Shown in pieces: positions 36,687-45,846 of a stretch of DNA of 64,000 nt. Source of the DNA: Nostoc sp. PCC 7524. GTDB taxonomy: Bacteria > Cyanobacteriota > Cyanobacteriia > Cyanobacteriales > Nostocaceae. How positions within the stretch are numbered: position 1 is the stretch's first letter; the number at the start of each line of letters is the position of its first letter. Both the position numbers and the translations under genes were made by a program. Under the pieces are notes generated by a model. That model did no database searches, was not told where the DNA came from, and saw nothing but the letters and a program-made list of their open reading frames with translations. Where the stretch lies: assembly GCF_000316645.1 (NCBI RefSeq), contig NC_019684.1:1054001-1118000 (forward strand), written 5' to 3'.

Positions 36687-37069
36687 TTATCTTTTTCCTG
36701 TACTTCAATATCCTGATATTCCTGAATACTGTCTTTTTGAACTATCCATAATTTACCAGTCGCATCTGCTGCTTCCATCCCAGCAATTAGCGTTTGTGTA
36801 ACTGTACGGTAATCCTCAAAATTAGGATGGGATGGTAAACGAATAACTATAATTCCTGTATATTGAGAAGGACAATATTTAAGTCGATTTGCAAAACCTC
36901 TATCTATTGTTAATAAACATCTACCTTCCCGATGGCAAATATCAATTAATTCTTCATCAGGGGTGGAAATTAAACCTTGTTCTCGTACAGTTGCAACATC
37001 ATGTCCTGCAAGACGTAATAATGTTACTACTCGCAAACTACCAAGATTCTCATCAAGTTTAATATTCAC
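36683..37069 (-). CDS. DUF5615 PIN-like protein (putative toxin)
   Basis: 128 residues. It begins NIKLDENLGSLRVVTLLRLA, followed by DVATVREQGLISTPDEELID and LLTIDRGFANRLKYCPSQYTG. The Asp residues in KLDENL, DEELID and TIDRGF match the acidic pocket of DUF5615/Mut7-C-like PIN domains. The protein is usually paired with a DUF433 partner in a putative toxin-antitoxin module. It overlaps DUF433 upstream and cas3' downstream by four bases each. Confidence 0.85.
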   Translation of the reverse strand: MNIKLDENLGSLRVVTLLRLAGHDVATVREQGLISTPDEELIDICHREGRCLLTIDRGFANRLKYCPSQYTGIIVIRLPSHPNFEDYRTVTQTLIAGMEAADATGKLWIVQKDSIQEYQDIEVQEKDK

Positions 37070-37326
37070 TTTTTTATTTCCTTTTGTACCCCAAGAGGAA
37101 TTTCTACATAGCTATTTCTAGCCATTTCTGCGCCATAGGCAATACAAGCTAAAATATCCTCTCTTTCTAAACCTGGGTATTCTGCCAAAATTGTCTCAAT
37201 TGTTTCTCCACCTGCCAGTAAATCCAAAATCAGAGACACCCATATACGATGACCTTTAATACAAGGTTTACCAAAACAAATATTGGGGTCAATGGAAATT
37301 CGAGAGAGTAAATTATTCATAGTCAT
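37066..37326 (-). CDS. DUF433 protein (putative antitoxin)
   Basis: 86 residues with the DUF433 signature RISIDPNICFGKPCIKGHRI, then SLILDLLAGGETIETILAEY and LEREDILACIAYGA, a small helical DNA-binding-type fold. It is the first gene of the leftward unit and overlaps the DUF5615 gene by four bases. As an antitoxin it could autoregulate the promoter that also drives cas3'. Confidence 0.88.
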   Translation of the reverse strand: MTMNNLLSRISIDPNICFGKPCIKGHRIWVSLILDLLAGGETIETILAEYPGLEREDILACIAYGAEMARNSYVEIPLGVQKEIKK

Positions 37327-37504
37327 TCCTGGTTCTCCGAATTTGCGAGTTTTCTTTTTAAGGAATCCCTGTTTACTAATTTTATCTTCGGATATATATT
37401 TGCAATACTTAAAAAACTGTCCGTAACTCGTTGTTATTCACTATAATGCCATGCAAAATAAAAGCTGACAAGAGATACAAGTATAAAAGTGTCCGTATAT
37501 TTTT
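37327..37504. promoter_or_regulatory. Divergent promoter region of the CRISPR-Cas operon and WYL gene
   Basis: 178 bp between the leftward DUF433-DUF5615-cas3' unit and the rightward WYL gene. TGTCCGTA occurs as a direct repeat at 37419-37426 and 37490-37497, flanking a TATAAT at 37442-37447 that could serve the WYL gene. The repeats are candidate operator sites for WYL or DUF433. No experimental basis. Confidence 0.45.
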
Positions 37505-38371
37505 ATGAGTCGTAAAGGTCAGTCTATAACCCTATCGGTAACAGAACGAGATAAAGCCGAACTAGAAGCGATCGCCCGTGAGTTCGGTATGATGTGGGGA
37601 GAAGATCCTAATATCTCCAAACTCATCAAAGCGATCGCCCAACGTCAGCTAATTATTGGTAAAAATAATGATTGGCAAGAATCGCGCATCCGCGCCTTAC
37701 ATCGGTGTATTGGTGCTTTAACCGATATCGGACAAGTAGAACAAGCGGAAATTATTGCTCAATTGTTACTAGAACGTGGTGAACTATCAATACCACTGCG
37801 GAACGAAATTCAAGCCTTCCTAGGGAACACACCCCCAACTTGGCGTGTGCAAATAGATCGCTATATTCTCCGTCAGCAACCCTTTCAACTTTCCTATCAA
37901 GATGCAGCAGAGCGAGTATTTAATTTTACAGTTCGCCATGCCAAAATTACACCCCACGAAAAGCGAGAGTATCTTGATTGCTGGTGTGAGGAGATAGCAG
38001 GAAATTTGGATATCCCAGAACTTACACATAACTGGTGTTTTCGTTTAGACCGCATACTAGATGCCGCCGTTACGCAAATTGACGGTGAATGGCGATCGCA
38101 CTTAGACCAAATAGAAGTGGAAATGCACTTATTAAATAACTTAGCTTTTGCTTATCAAGCTAAAGCAGAAGATGTCTGCAATGAATGGCTACCAGATCAA
38201 GCGCGAGTGCGGCGAGTTGTGAGGCGTGTACCTAATACCTTTTGGTTTATTCGGGAAATCATGCAATATACCCCCGATTGCGTGATTGTATCGCCAGAAA
38301 ACGTGCGATCGCTCATCAAACAAAAGTTGTTAAGTTGCTGTCAACATTATGATTTGAAAATTTCTGACTAA
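37505..38371 (+). CDS. WYL-domain regulator linked to CRISPR-Cas
   Basis: 288 residues. The N-terminus (GQSITLSVTERDKAELEAIA) looks like a short ribbon-helix-helix or winged segment. The WYL domain starts at IDRYILRQQPFQLSYQDAAE and includes the HNWCFRLDRI segment, with a C-terminal WCX-like extension (RVRRVVRRVPNTFWFIREIM). Proteins of this kind are linked to CRISPR loci in cyanobacteria; Sll7009 of Synechocystis represses one system. It is divergent from the cas operon, so control of that operon is likely. Confidence 0.8.
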   Translation: MSRKGQSITLSVTERDKAELEAIAREFGMMWGEDPNISKLIKAIAQRQLIIGKNNDWQESRIRALHRCIGALTDIGQVEQAEIIAQLLLERGELSIPLRNEIQAFLGNTPPTWRVQIDRYILRQQPFQLSYQDAAERVFNFTVRHAKITPHEKREYLDCWCEEIAGNLDIPELTHNWCFRLDRILDAAVTQIDGEWRSHLDQIEVEMHLLNNLAFAYQAKAEDVCNEWLPDQARVRRVVRRVPNTFWFIREIMQYTPDCVIVSPENVRSLIKQKLLSCCQHYDLKISD

Positions 38372-38459
38372 ACCAGGAGATACAGCTTTTAAACAACAAA
38401 ATCATCACTCAAAGGCGCAAAGCAAAACTTTGCGCCCAGACGCAAAACAATTCAATATT

Positions 38460-38954
38460 CTACTTACAACCTAAAGACTCACGAGTATCCACACCAGTTT
38501 TAGAATTTACCCCGCTAGCTTTTGTACAAAGTTTTTTTACTTGTGGCCCATCTAAAACCGCATTTGTAAAATCCGTCCCAGTGATATCAACATTATCAAA
38601 AGTAGAACGCAGCATCATTGCATCTGTTAACACTGCATCACTTAAATTAGCATTCTTGAACTTAGCCAGATAAGCTATGCCATTACTAAAATCCACACCA
38701 TGCAGATTTACACCCTCTAACACAGTGCCATTAAACACACCACCGCGTAAATCAGCATCGCTAAAGTTAGCGTTCTCTAAATCCGCATTAGTAAACTCAG
38801 CACCAATTAAACTTTGACCACTAAAATCTTTACGCGCGACTTCATCACCAGCAGAACGAGTAATGCTAGAAGAACTAGCAGCTTCCGCCGACAGAGGAAA
38901 CAACAACAAAATCATAGCTAGCACAAAACTAGCTAGCACTCGCCAATATCTCAT
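38460..38954 (-). CDS. Exported pentapeptide-repeat protein
   Basis: 164 residues. A signal peptide ([21 protein letters not shown]) is followed by about 15 pentapeptides of the A(D/N)LXX type ([20 protein letters not shown] and so on), which form a right-handed quadrilateral beta-helix. The C-terminus has two Cys (LCTKASG, ESLGCK) that may pair. Similar proteins lie in the thylakoid lumen of cyanobacteria. Function unknown. Confidence 0.85.
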   Translation of the reverse strand: MRYWRVLASFVLAMILLLFPLSAEAASSSSITRSAGDEVARKDFSGQSLIGAEFTNADLENANFSDADLRGGVFNGTVLEGVNLHGVDFSNGIAYLAKFKNANLSDAVLTDAMMLRSTFDNVDITGTDFTNAVLDGPQVKKLCTKASGVNSKTGVDTRESLGCK

Positions 38955-39095
38955 AATGTCTTCTTAACAAAACTCAACATTCCCATTTAATATTAAACAT
39001 TACTGAGTGGTGAGTGGTAAGTAAAATGCCCCCATTCCCCATTCCTAGAGAAATAGGATATACATTAAAGTGCGATCGCATAAGCATAACTACCC

Positions 39096-40226
39096 GTGGC
39101 TAATCAACAACAAACTGCCGAAACCTTAGCACGAACCCCTTTATATCAACAGGGTGTAGAACTCAAAGCCCGCTTTACCAGCTTTGGCGGTTGGGAAATG
39201 CCGGTACAATATAGCGGTATCACCCGTGAACACGAAGCGGTAAGAAATGCCGCCGGGATGTTTGATATTTCCCACATGGGCAAATTTACCCTCCAAGGTA
39301 AAAACTTAATTTCTCAACTTCAGGGTTTAGTACCTTCAGACTTGAGTAGATTACAACCAAGTCAAGCCCAATACACCGTCTTATTAAATCCCCAAGGCGG
39401 CATCATTGACGACATCATTGTTTATTACCAAGGTGAAGATCCCACTGGCACACAACAAGCCGCCATCATCGTCAATGCAGCCACCACCGCGAAAGATAAA
39501 GTTTGGTTATTACAACATCTTGACCAAAACCAGGTGCAATTCCAAGACCTGTCTAGAGAAAAAGTCTTAATTGCAGTACAAGGGCCAAAAGCCATCAAAT
39601 ATCTTCAACCTTTAGTTAAAGAAGACCTACAGCCAATCAAAGCCTTTGGACACCTCCAAGGCACAATATCAGGTAAACCCGCCTTTATCGCTCGCACAGG
39701 TTACACGGGGGAAGATGGCTTTGAAGTGTTATTAGACCCAGATGTCGGGATAGAATTATGGCGCACTCTGAATGATGCTGGTGTCGTTCCCTGTGGATTG
39801 GGTGCAAGAGACACTCTACGTCTAGAGGCAGCGATGGCACTTTACGGGCAAGATATTGACGACACCACCACCCCCTTAGAAGCTGGATTAGCTTGGCTAG
39901 TTCACCTCGATACCAAAGGAGACTTTATTGGTAGAGCAGTTTTAGAACAACAAAAAGCTAACGGTGTACAACGTCGCCTCGTAGGTTTGCAAACCCAAGG
40001 ACGTAACATTGCCCGACACGGCTACCCAGTAATTGCAGACGGTAAAGTAGTAGGAGAAGTCACCAGTGGCACCCTATCGCCCACCCTTGGTTATCCCGTA
40101 GCCCTAGCCTACGTTCCGACTCAACTCTCAAAAGTAGGACAGCAATTAGATGTAGAAATTCGTGGCAAATCATACCCAGCAAATATAGTCAAGCGTCCCT
40201 TTTATCGGTCGAAGAAGAGGGATTAG
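39096..40226 (+). CDS. gcvT: Aminomethyltransferase, glycine cleavage T-protein
   Basis: 376 residues, GTG start at 39096. It has [20 protein letters not shown], then [26 protein letters not shown] and [20 protein letters not shown], all typical of GcvT. It moves the methylene group from lipoyl-bound aminomethyl on GcvH to tetrahydrofolate, releasing ammonia. It heads the gcvT-gcvH-gcvP order, with repeat-filled gaps of about 270 and 230 bp between genes, so each may have its own promoter. Confidence 0.96.
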   Translation: MANQQQTAETLARTPLYQQGVELKARFTSFGGWEMPVQYSGITREHEAVRNAAGMFDISHMGKFTLQGKNLISQLQGLVPSDLSRLQPSQAQYTVLLNPQGGIIDDIIVYYQGEDPTGTQQAAIIVNAATTAKDKVWLLQHLDQNQVQFQDLSREKVLIAVQGPKAIKYLQPLVKEDLQPIKAFGHLQGTISGKPAFIARTGYTGEDGFEVLLDPDVGIELWRTLNDAGVVPCGLGARDTLRLEAAMALYGQDIDDTTTPLEAGLAWLVHLDTKGDFIGRAVLEQQKANGVQRRLVGLQTQGRNIARHGYPVIADGKVVGEVTSGTLSPTLGYPVALAYVPTQLSKVGQQLDVEIRGKSYPANIVKRPFYRSKKRD

Positions 40227-40227
40227 G

Positions 40228-40322
40228 GATTGGGGACTGGGTATTGGGGATTGGGGATTGGGGATTGGGGACTGGGGATTGGGGACTGGGGATTGGGGAC
40301 TGGGGATTGGGGACTGGGTAAA
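40228..40322. repeat. GGGGATT/GGGGACT heptamer repeats between gcvT and gcvH
   Basis: About 13 tandem copies of GGGGATT and GGGGACT occur right after the gcvT stop, followed by CATCCCCCT 9-mers to about 40370. They are open in several frames by chance and are not coding. Confidence 0.9.
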
Positions 40323-40493
40323 AATTCTCCCTTGTCTCCCTCATCCCCCTCATCCCCCTCATCCTCCCCTGCCCCTAATTCCTTCAAAATATTGACCTCC
40401 TGGGTGTGTTGTAAGATACTCAATCTACAGTTAATTACTAAATATCACCTCACTGTTAGGGCGATAAGTTTTTGATATTGAAGAGGAAAAGAA

Positions 40494-40886
40494 ATGTCGT
40501 CGTTTGAATACCCTCAAGATTTGAAATATTTGGATACTCATGAATATGTACGGCTAGATGGGGAAATTGCCACTATCGGCATTACCGAATTCGCCGTAGA
40601 TCAATTGGGTGATGTGGTATTTTTAGAACTGCCAGACATTGGCGACGCGATTACCAAAGGAGATACCTTTGGCTCAATTGAATCAGTCAAAGCCGTCGAA
40701 GAATTGAATGCACCCATTACCGGCACAGTCATAGAACGCAACGAAGCTTTAGTTGAATCTCCCGAAGCAGTTGCAGATGACCCCTATGGCGAAGGTTGGT
40801 TTATCAAAGTCCGCGTCAATGACGCTGATGAAGTCAACGATGCGTTAACAGCAGATGAGTATCGCGCTGAGGTGGAAGGGGAGTAG
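40494..40886 (+). CDS. gcvH: Glycine cleavage system H protein
   Basis: 130 residues. Lys66 in [15 protein letters not shown] is the lipoylation site, within the usual hairpin. It shuttles the aminomethyl and reducing intermediates between GcvP, GcvT and dihydrolipoamide dehydrogenase. An AAGAGGAAAAG ribosome site precedes the ATG. Full length and intact. Confidence 0.97.
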   Translation: MSSFEYPQDLKYLDTHEYVRLDGEIATIGITEFAVDQLGDVVFLELPDIGDAITKGDTFGSIESVKAVEELNAPITGTVIERNEALVESPEAVADDPYGEGWFIKVRVNDADEVNDALTADEYRAEVEGE

Positions 40887-41030
40887 GGAGTAGGGAGTAG
40901 GGGGGCAGAGGGGCAGGGGGCAGGGGAGGATGAGGGGGATGAGGGGGATGAGGGGGATGAGGGAGAATTTCTTCCTAACTCACCAATCCCCAATCCCCAG
41001 TCCCCAATCCCCAGTCCCCAATCCCCAATA
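40887..41030. repeat. Heptamer and 9-mer repeats between gcvH and gcvP
   Basis: GTAGGGAGTAGGG, five ATGAGGGGG units and inverted CCCCAATCCCCA/GTCCCCA units follow the gcvH stop. The GGGGATT type at 40228 and its complement here could pair in RNA across gcvH. No gene is present. Confidence 0.85.
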
Positions 41031-41115
41031 AATTGTCAATGAATCAATAACTACCCCGACTTGTCTAGAGTATTTATTGCAAAATATGAATTAGTAGCGT
41101 CTGGAGTTTAAGTTT

Positions 41116-44061
41116 GTGGTATTTTATGCTTCTATTTCTCAGTCTAGCGATCGCCTACACTCCACCGAAGGTGAACGCCAGTCACTAGACAAACAATATA
41201 ATTTTATACAAAGACATATAGGCCCCAGTTCTGAAGATATCCAGCAAATGCTTGAGGTATTGGGTTTATCTAGCCTAGATGACTTCATTGATAAAACCGT
41301 ACCTACAGCAATCAGACTGAATCAATCGCTACAGTTACCAGAAGCACAAACTGAGTACGCTGCTCTAGCAAAATTACAACAAATTGCTACTAAAAATCAG
41401 GTGTTTCGCTCATACATAGGGATGGGATATTACGATACCATCACTCCCCCTGTCATCCAGCGCAATATCCTGGAAAACCCCGGTTGGTATACAGCTTACA
41501 CCCCTTATCAGCCAGAAATCGCCCAAGGCAGGCTAGAGGCGCTGCTCAATTTCCAGACTATGATTATTGACTTAACAGGTTTGGAAATCGCCAACGCTTC
41601 ATTATTAGATGAAGCTACAGCCGCCGCCGAAGCTATGACGATGAGTTACGGCGTGTGCAGAAATAAAGCCACTGCCTATTTTGTTTCCTGTGACTGCCAT
41701 CCCCAAACTATCGATGTGTTGCAAACCCGTGCAAAACCCTTGGGGATTGAGATTATCATTGGCAACCATCACACCTTTGATTTTGCTCAACCAATTTTCG
41801 GGGCAGTTCTGCAATATCCTGCTAGTGATGGCACTATCTACGACTACCGCGCTTTTATTGAAAAAGCCCATGCTCAGGGTGCATTGGTAACGGTAGCAGC
41901 AGATCCCTTAAGTTTAACTTTGCTCACTCCTCCCGGTGAATTTGGGGCTGATATTGCTGTCGGTAGCACCCAACGCTTCGGTATTCCCTTGGGCTTTGGT
42001 GGCCCTCACGCTGCATACTTTGCTACCAAGGAAGAATACAAGCGACAAGTTCCAGGGCGGATTGTAGGTGTGTCTAAAGATATCAACGGTAAAACAGCTT
42101 TGCGTCTGGCTTTGCAAACCCGTGAACAACACATCCGCCGGGAAAAAGCTACCAGTAATATTTGTACTGCCCAGGTTTTACTCGCAGTCATGGCGAGTAT
42201 GTACTCTGTCTATCATGGCCCCGACGGTATCAAAAATATTGCCGAGAATATTCACCAGCTAACCGCTATCTTGGCAGCAGGATTAAAGCGTCTGGGTTAT
42301 CAGATTAGTTCAGAACATTTCTTTGATACTCTGCGGGTAGAGTTGGGAACACAAAATCTAGAAGCGATTCTCGCAGATTGCCAAGCTCGAAATGTTAATT
42401 TGCGGGTTTTCGATAATACTGCTGTCGGTATATCTTTAGATGAAACCACGACTTTAGAAGATGTCATCGAACTCTGGCAAATTTTTGCGTTGACTGATGA
42501 ATTACCCTTCACAGTCGCAGAAATCACAACTTCCTCTCATATTCCCCTTGCCCGTACTAGCGAATACTTAACACACCCTGTTTTCAACCGTTATCACTCC
42601 GAAACAGAATTACTGCGTTATCTCCACAAATTAGAAACCAAGGATTTGTCTCTGACTACATCGATGATTCCCTTGGGTTCTTGCACCATGAAGTTAAACG
42701 CCACCGCCGAAATGATTCCGGTGACATGGGCGGAATTCGGTAAAATTCACCCCTTTGCACCAGCGTCACAAACACAGGGTTATCAAATTCTGTTCCAACA
42801 ACTAGAGGCATGGTTAGGAGAAATCACCGGTTTTGCGGGAATTTCACTGCAACCTAATGCTGGTTCCCAAGGGGAGTACGCCGGACTGTTGGTGATTCGT
42901 CAGTATCACGAAAGCCGAGGAGAAGCACACCGCAACGTCTGTTTAATTCCCACCTCCGCCCACGGCACAAACCCAGCTAGCGCGGTAATGTGTGGGATGA
43001 AAGTTGTAGCAGTCGCCTGTGATGCCAACGGTAATATTGATGTTGAGGACTTAAAAGCCAAAGCAGAAAAACACAGTCATGAATTGGCGGCGTTGATGGT
43101 GACTTATCCCTCAACTCATGGCGTATTTGAGGAAGCGATTCAAGAAATCTGCGCGGTAGTTCATAGTCACGGTGGCCAAGTCTACATGGATGGGGCAAAT
43201 ATGAACGCCCAAGTCGGGATTTGTCGTCCTGGTGATATTGGTGCAGATGTGTGTCACCTGAACTTACACAAAACCTTCTGCATTCCCCACGGTGGCGGCG
43301 GCCCCGGTATGGGGCCAATAGGTGTTGCATCTCATCTTGTCCCTTTTCTTCCTGGGCATCCTGTAGTGGGGAGTAGGGAGTGGGGAGTCGGGAGTGGGGA
43401 TAAGAAAATGCCTAATTCTCAACTTGGTGCGGTTTCGGCTGCACCTTGGGGTAGTGCTAGTATTTTGGTGATTTCTTGGATGTATATTGTCATGATGGGG
43501 GCAGACGGCTTGACGCAAGCTACCAAGGTGGCAATTCTCAACGCCAATTACATCGCTAAGAAATTGGAAACCTACTATCCGGTGTTGTACAAAGGGCAGA
43601 ATGGTTTAGTTGCCCATGAATGTATTTTAGATCTGCGATCGCTCAAAAAATCCGCCAACATCGAAATTGATGATATCGCAAAACGCCTGATGGACTACGG
43701 TTTCCACGCCCCGACTGTCTCTTGGCCTGTAGCGGGGACAATCATGGTTGAACCCACAGAAAGCGAATCTAAGGCAGAATTAGACCGTTTTTGTGAGGCG
43801 TTGATTGCCATTCGGGCAGAAATCGCGGCTATTGAGTCAGGTAAGATGGATGCTCAAGATAATCTCTTGAAAAATGCACCCCACACCGCCGAAAGTCTCA
43901 TTGCTGGTGAATGGACTCATGCCTATTCCCGTGAACAAGCCGCCTATCCCGCACCGTGGACAAGAGAACATAAATTCTGGCCGAGTGTGGGCAGAATTGA
44001 CGCGGCTTTTGGGGATAGGAATTTCGTTTGTTCTTGTCTACCAATGGATGCTTATCAGTAA
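41116..44061 (+). CDS. gcvP: Glycine dehydrogenase (decarboxylating), P-protein
   Basis: 981 residues, GTG start. Both halves of the homodimer-type P-protein are present: [15 protein letters not shown] and [16 protein letters not shown] at the N-terminus, and the PLP Lys719 in [20 protein letters not shown]. It decarboxylates glycine and loads the aminomethyl group on GcvH. Residues about 752-764 ([13 protein letters not shown]) are an in-frame insert of GGGGAGTAGGGAGT-type repeats in a normally conserved stretch between FLPGHPVV and [12 protein letters not shown]. The frame is kept, so the protein is probably active. Confidence 0.96.
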   Translation: MVFYASISQSSDRLHSTEGERQSLDKQYNFIQRHIGPSSEDIQQMLEVLGLSSLDDFIDKTVPTAIRLNQSLQLPEAQTEYAALAKLQQIATKNQVFRSYIGMGYYDTITPPVIQRNILENPGWYTAYTPYQPEIAQGRLEALLNFQTMIIDLTGLEIANASLLDEATAAAEAMTMSYGVCRNKATAYFVSCDCHPQTIDVLQTRAKPLGIEIIIGNHHTFDFAQPIFGAVLQYPASDGTIYDYRAFIEKAHAQGALVTVAADPLSLTLLTPPGEFGADIAVGSTQRFGIPLGFGGPHAAYFATKEEYKRQVPGRIVGVSKDINGKTALRLALQTREQHIRREKATSNICTAQVLLAVMASMYSVYHGPDGIKNIAENIHQLTAILAAGLKRLGYQISSEHFFDTLRVELGTQNLEAILADCQARNVNLRVFDNTAVGISLDETTTLEDVIELWQIFALTDELPFTVAEITTSSHIPLARTSEYLTHPVFNRYHSETELLRYLHKLETKDLSLTTSMIPLGSCTMKLNATAEMIPVTWAEFGKIHPFAPASQTQGYQILFQQLEAWLGEITGFAGISLQPNAGSQGEYAGLLVIRQYHESRGEAHRNVCLIPTSAHGTNPASAVMCGMKVVAVACDANGNIDVEDLKAKAEKHSHELAALMVTYPSTHGVFEEAIQEICAVVHSHGGQVYMDGANMNAQVGICRPGDIGADVCHLNLHKTFCIPHGGGGPGMGPIGVASHLVPFLPGHPVVGSREWGVGSGDKKMPNSQLGAVSAAPWGSASILVISWMYIVMMGADGLTQATKVAILNANYIAKKLETYYPVLYKGQNGLVAHECILDLRSLKKSANIEIDDIAKRLMDYGFHAPTVSWPVAGTIMVEPTESESKAELDRFCEALIAIRAEIAAIESGKMDAQDNLLKNAPHTAESLIAGEWTHAYSREQAAYPAPWTREHKFWPSVGRIDAAFGDRNFVCSCLPMDAYQ

Positions 44062-44297
44062 ATCAAGTTGTAGCTTGGTTGATGTGAAATAAATAGGCGA
44101 TGTCTACGACGGGCATTGCCTACGCTCCTAATTTTATTGTAGAGATAATGGAGCGATCGCCTTTAATTTAGTAATATAGCAGGGGACAGGTGACAGGTAA
44201 CAGGTGACAGGTGACAGGTGACAGGTTTAAAAGCCTCTGATGGTAATGGTTTTAGGCTAGGTTAGCCTAAGAGCTATATCAAACGAGTTATCGATAC

Positions 44298-44451
44298 AAG
44301 TTACTGTCGTTAGGACACTAAGTTCTGTCGTTAGGACACAAGTTACTGTCGTTAGGACATTAAGTTCTGTCGTTAGGACATTAAGTTCTGTCGTTAGGAC
44401 ACTAAGTTCTGTCGTTAGGACACTAAGTTCTGTCGTTAGGACACTAAGTTT
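44298..44451. repeat. Seven 21-bp tandem repeats
   Basis: The core GTCGTTAGGACA begins at 44306, 44327, 44348, 44369, 44390, 44411 and 44432, that is, exactly 21 bases apart. Each core holds a TGTC-N5-GACA inverted pair. Regular two-helical-turn spacing would place binding sites on one DNA face. The unit resembles neither the heptamer repeats nor the CRISPR repeat. Confidence 0.9.
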
Positions 44452-44513
44452 TCAAGCCTCTCTCCTGGTAGAGGCTAAGGTGTACACACAAATTTTGGCA
44501 TAGTGTATTTATT

Positions 44514-44695
44514 TATCCCGCCTCGGAATTATAGCGGTTTGCAGTTGAGTCTAATACAGACCTAACCCCCAACCCCTTCCCTTGTAGGGAAGGGGAGTAA
44601 GCCTCAAAGCCTCTCTCCTTGTAGGAGAGAGGTTTGGAGAGAGGTTAGAGTGTATTGCATACAAACGAGAAGTGCTATAATTCCGAGGCGGGATA
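44514..44695. mobile_element. MITE with 22-bp perfect terminal inverted repeats
   Basis: The left end TATCCCGCCTCGGAATTATA plus GC (44514-44535) is exactly inverted at 44674-44695. The interior holds CCCCTTCCCTTGTAGGGAAG and CTCTCTCCTTGTAGGAGAGA palindromes. The ends begin with TA, fitting a TA target as in IS630/Tc1-type elements. No coding capacity. Confidence 0.8.
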
Positions 44696-44876
44696 TTAGA
44701 TTCAGCGTAAAAATTTCCGACTTGTTGTAAAATAATTTGCCCTAATTTAAGTAGAAATGCTAATAATTCTCGGCAAAATGTTAATAAAAAATTAAATTAT
44801 TTGTGAACTTCGCTGAAGCGGAACGAAGTTAAATTAAGACAAACTAGCTTTATCAGGATTTTTGAGGAGCATAGTT

Positions 44877-45272
44877 ATGTCTCGCAAAAAACGCACATCC
44901 CGCGTTGTAGAAAAAGCAGAGTTAAGATCCTCTGGACTTAAAGCAATTGATCCAAAGATGGATTTTGGTAATAATTGCAATCTAGAAAATATGACCAAGC
45001 TCATAGAAGAATATCGGAGTAAAATTGATGCTTATAATACTGCGTTAGCTGTCATCGACTCATCCAGAACTCAAATGACAGAGTTAGAAAAGAACTTGGG
45101 CGAACTATCAGAGAGAATGTTAATTGGTGTTGCTTTTAAATATGGCAAAGACAGCATTGAATATGAAATGGCTGGTGGTGTCAGAAAAAGCGATCGCATT
45201 CACAGAAGCATGGTGAGCCGCATCAAAGCTAATTCAGAAATTTTATCTACTGATACTTCTCAAAGTGCATAA
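44877..45272 (+). CDS. Conserved-looking hypothetical protein
   Basis: 131 residues from ATG 44877, chosen because GAGGAG lies seven bases upstream; the TTG at 44862 would include that ribosome site. A basic N-terminus (SRKKRTSRVVEKAEL) is followed by a helical, probably coiled-coil centre (LIEEYRSKIDAYNTALAVID, then QMTELEKNLGELSERML) and KYGKDSIEYEMAGGVRKSDR. Possibly a DNA- or RNA-associated helical protein. It is followed by a strong terminator. Confidence 0.7.
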   Translation: MSRKKRTSRVVEKAELRSSGLKAIDPKMDFGNNCNLENMTKLIEEYRSKIDAYNTALAVIDSSRTQMTELEKNLGELSERMLIGVAFKYGKDSIEYEMAGGVRKSDRIHRSMVSRIKANSEILSTDTSQSA

Positions 45273-45298
45273 TTAGTCACTATTCATCTATTAAATAC

Positions 45299-45336
45299 AA
45301 GGAACACTGTATAGCGGTGTTCCTTTTGTTTTTGAG
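45299..45336 (+). terminator. Rho-independent terminator
   Basis: GGAACAC (45301-45307) pairs with GTGTTCC (45317-45323) over a short loop and is followed by TTTTGTTTTTG. It ends the hypothetical gene upstream and faces the convergent TRADD-N-associated gene. Confidence 0.8.
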
Positions 45337-45364
45337 GGGAAGATGAGAGCGATCGCCCCTAAAT

Positions 45365-45631
45365 TTACTCCTCTGCTTTCTCTATTATTTCTAATAATTC
45401 CTCTTTGGTTTGCTTGGCGAATTGAACACTGGTGATAGTAGCTAGTGCGCCGCCTCCGGCTGTGAGGCTGGCTTCAGATACTTTGTTGAAGTACAGTAAT
45501 CCTACACCGCCTAACGTCATGATGGCAGAAGCGGCTGTGACACTCAACGCAACATTGAAAGTTAATTTTGCTTGGCGCAATAGTTCTTGCATCAATTCTG
45601 CTTTTAAATTATGATCATTGTGATTTTGCAT
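45365..45631 (-). CDS. TRADD-N-associated membrane-domain protein (cyanobacterial)
   Basis: 88 residues. A short helical start (LKAELMQELLRQAKLTFNVA) leads to two membrane segments (about 27-48 and 55-72) and a charged tail KQTKEELLEIIEKAEE. The pattern matches the cyanobacterial TRADD-N-associated transmembrane domain described in predicted conflict and cell-death systems. The usual soluble signalling domain is absent or shortened. It is divergent from the STAND ATPase gene 215 bp away, and I infer a membrane effector role there. Confidence 0.65.
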   Translation of the reverse strand: MQNHNDHNLKAELMQELLRQAKLTFNVALSVTAASAIMTLGGVGLLYFNKVSEASLTAGGGALATITSVQFAKQTKEELLEIIEKAEE

Positions 45632-45846
45632 TGTTAAGCTCCTTAATATTTACCTGTAGAATTTGGATATTGGTATCCTAATAAAGACAATTTAGATATT
45701 CCAGGGCAATTAGATTGGATTAATCTTGATTATCTGCCCTGCAATTTAGGGCAATTAAGGTTACTTGTAAAACCTATCTGCCCTAGACAACAAAGTCCAA
45801 ATTTGTTTATAGTTTTATTAGTTTTATTCTTATTTAAAAACTTATT

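Larger units (their letters stand above)
44092..44861. other. Long intergenic region made mostly of repeats
   Basis: No gene is seen in these 770 bp. In order: GGTGACA heptamers (about 44185-44225), a 7x21-bp tandem repeat (44298-44451), a 182-bp MITE (44514-44695), and an AT-rich leader to the next gene. Sub-features are listed separately. Confidence 0.7.

Noticed and set aside
19074..38371. Possible CRISPR-associated transposon (Tn7-like CAST)
   Set aside because: No tnsA, tnsB, tnsC or tniQ gene is present, and cas1, cas2, cas3' and cas10d are all there, so this is an ordinary I-D immune locus.
40230..40475. Open frames made of GLGIGDW or SPVPNPQ units
   Set aside because: They consist of heptamer repeat DNA and have no other protein features.
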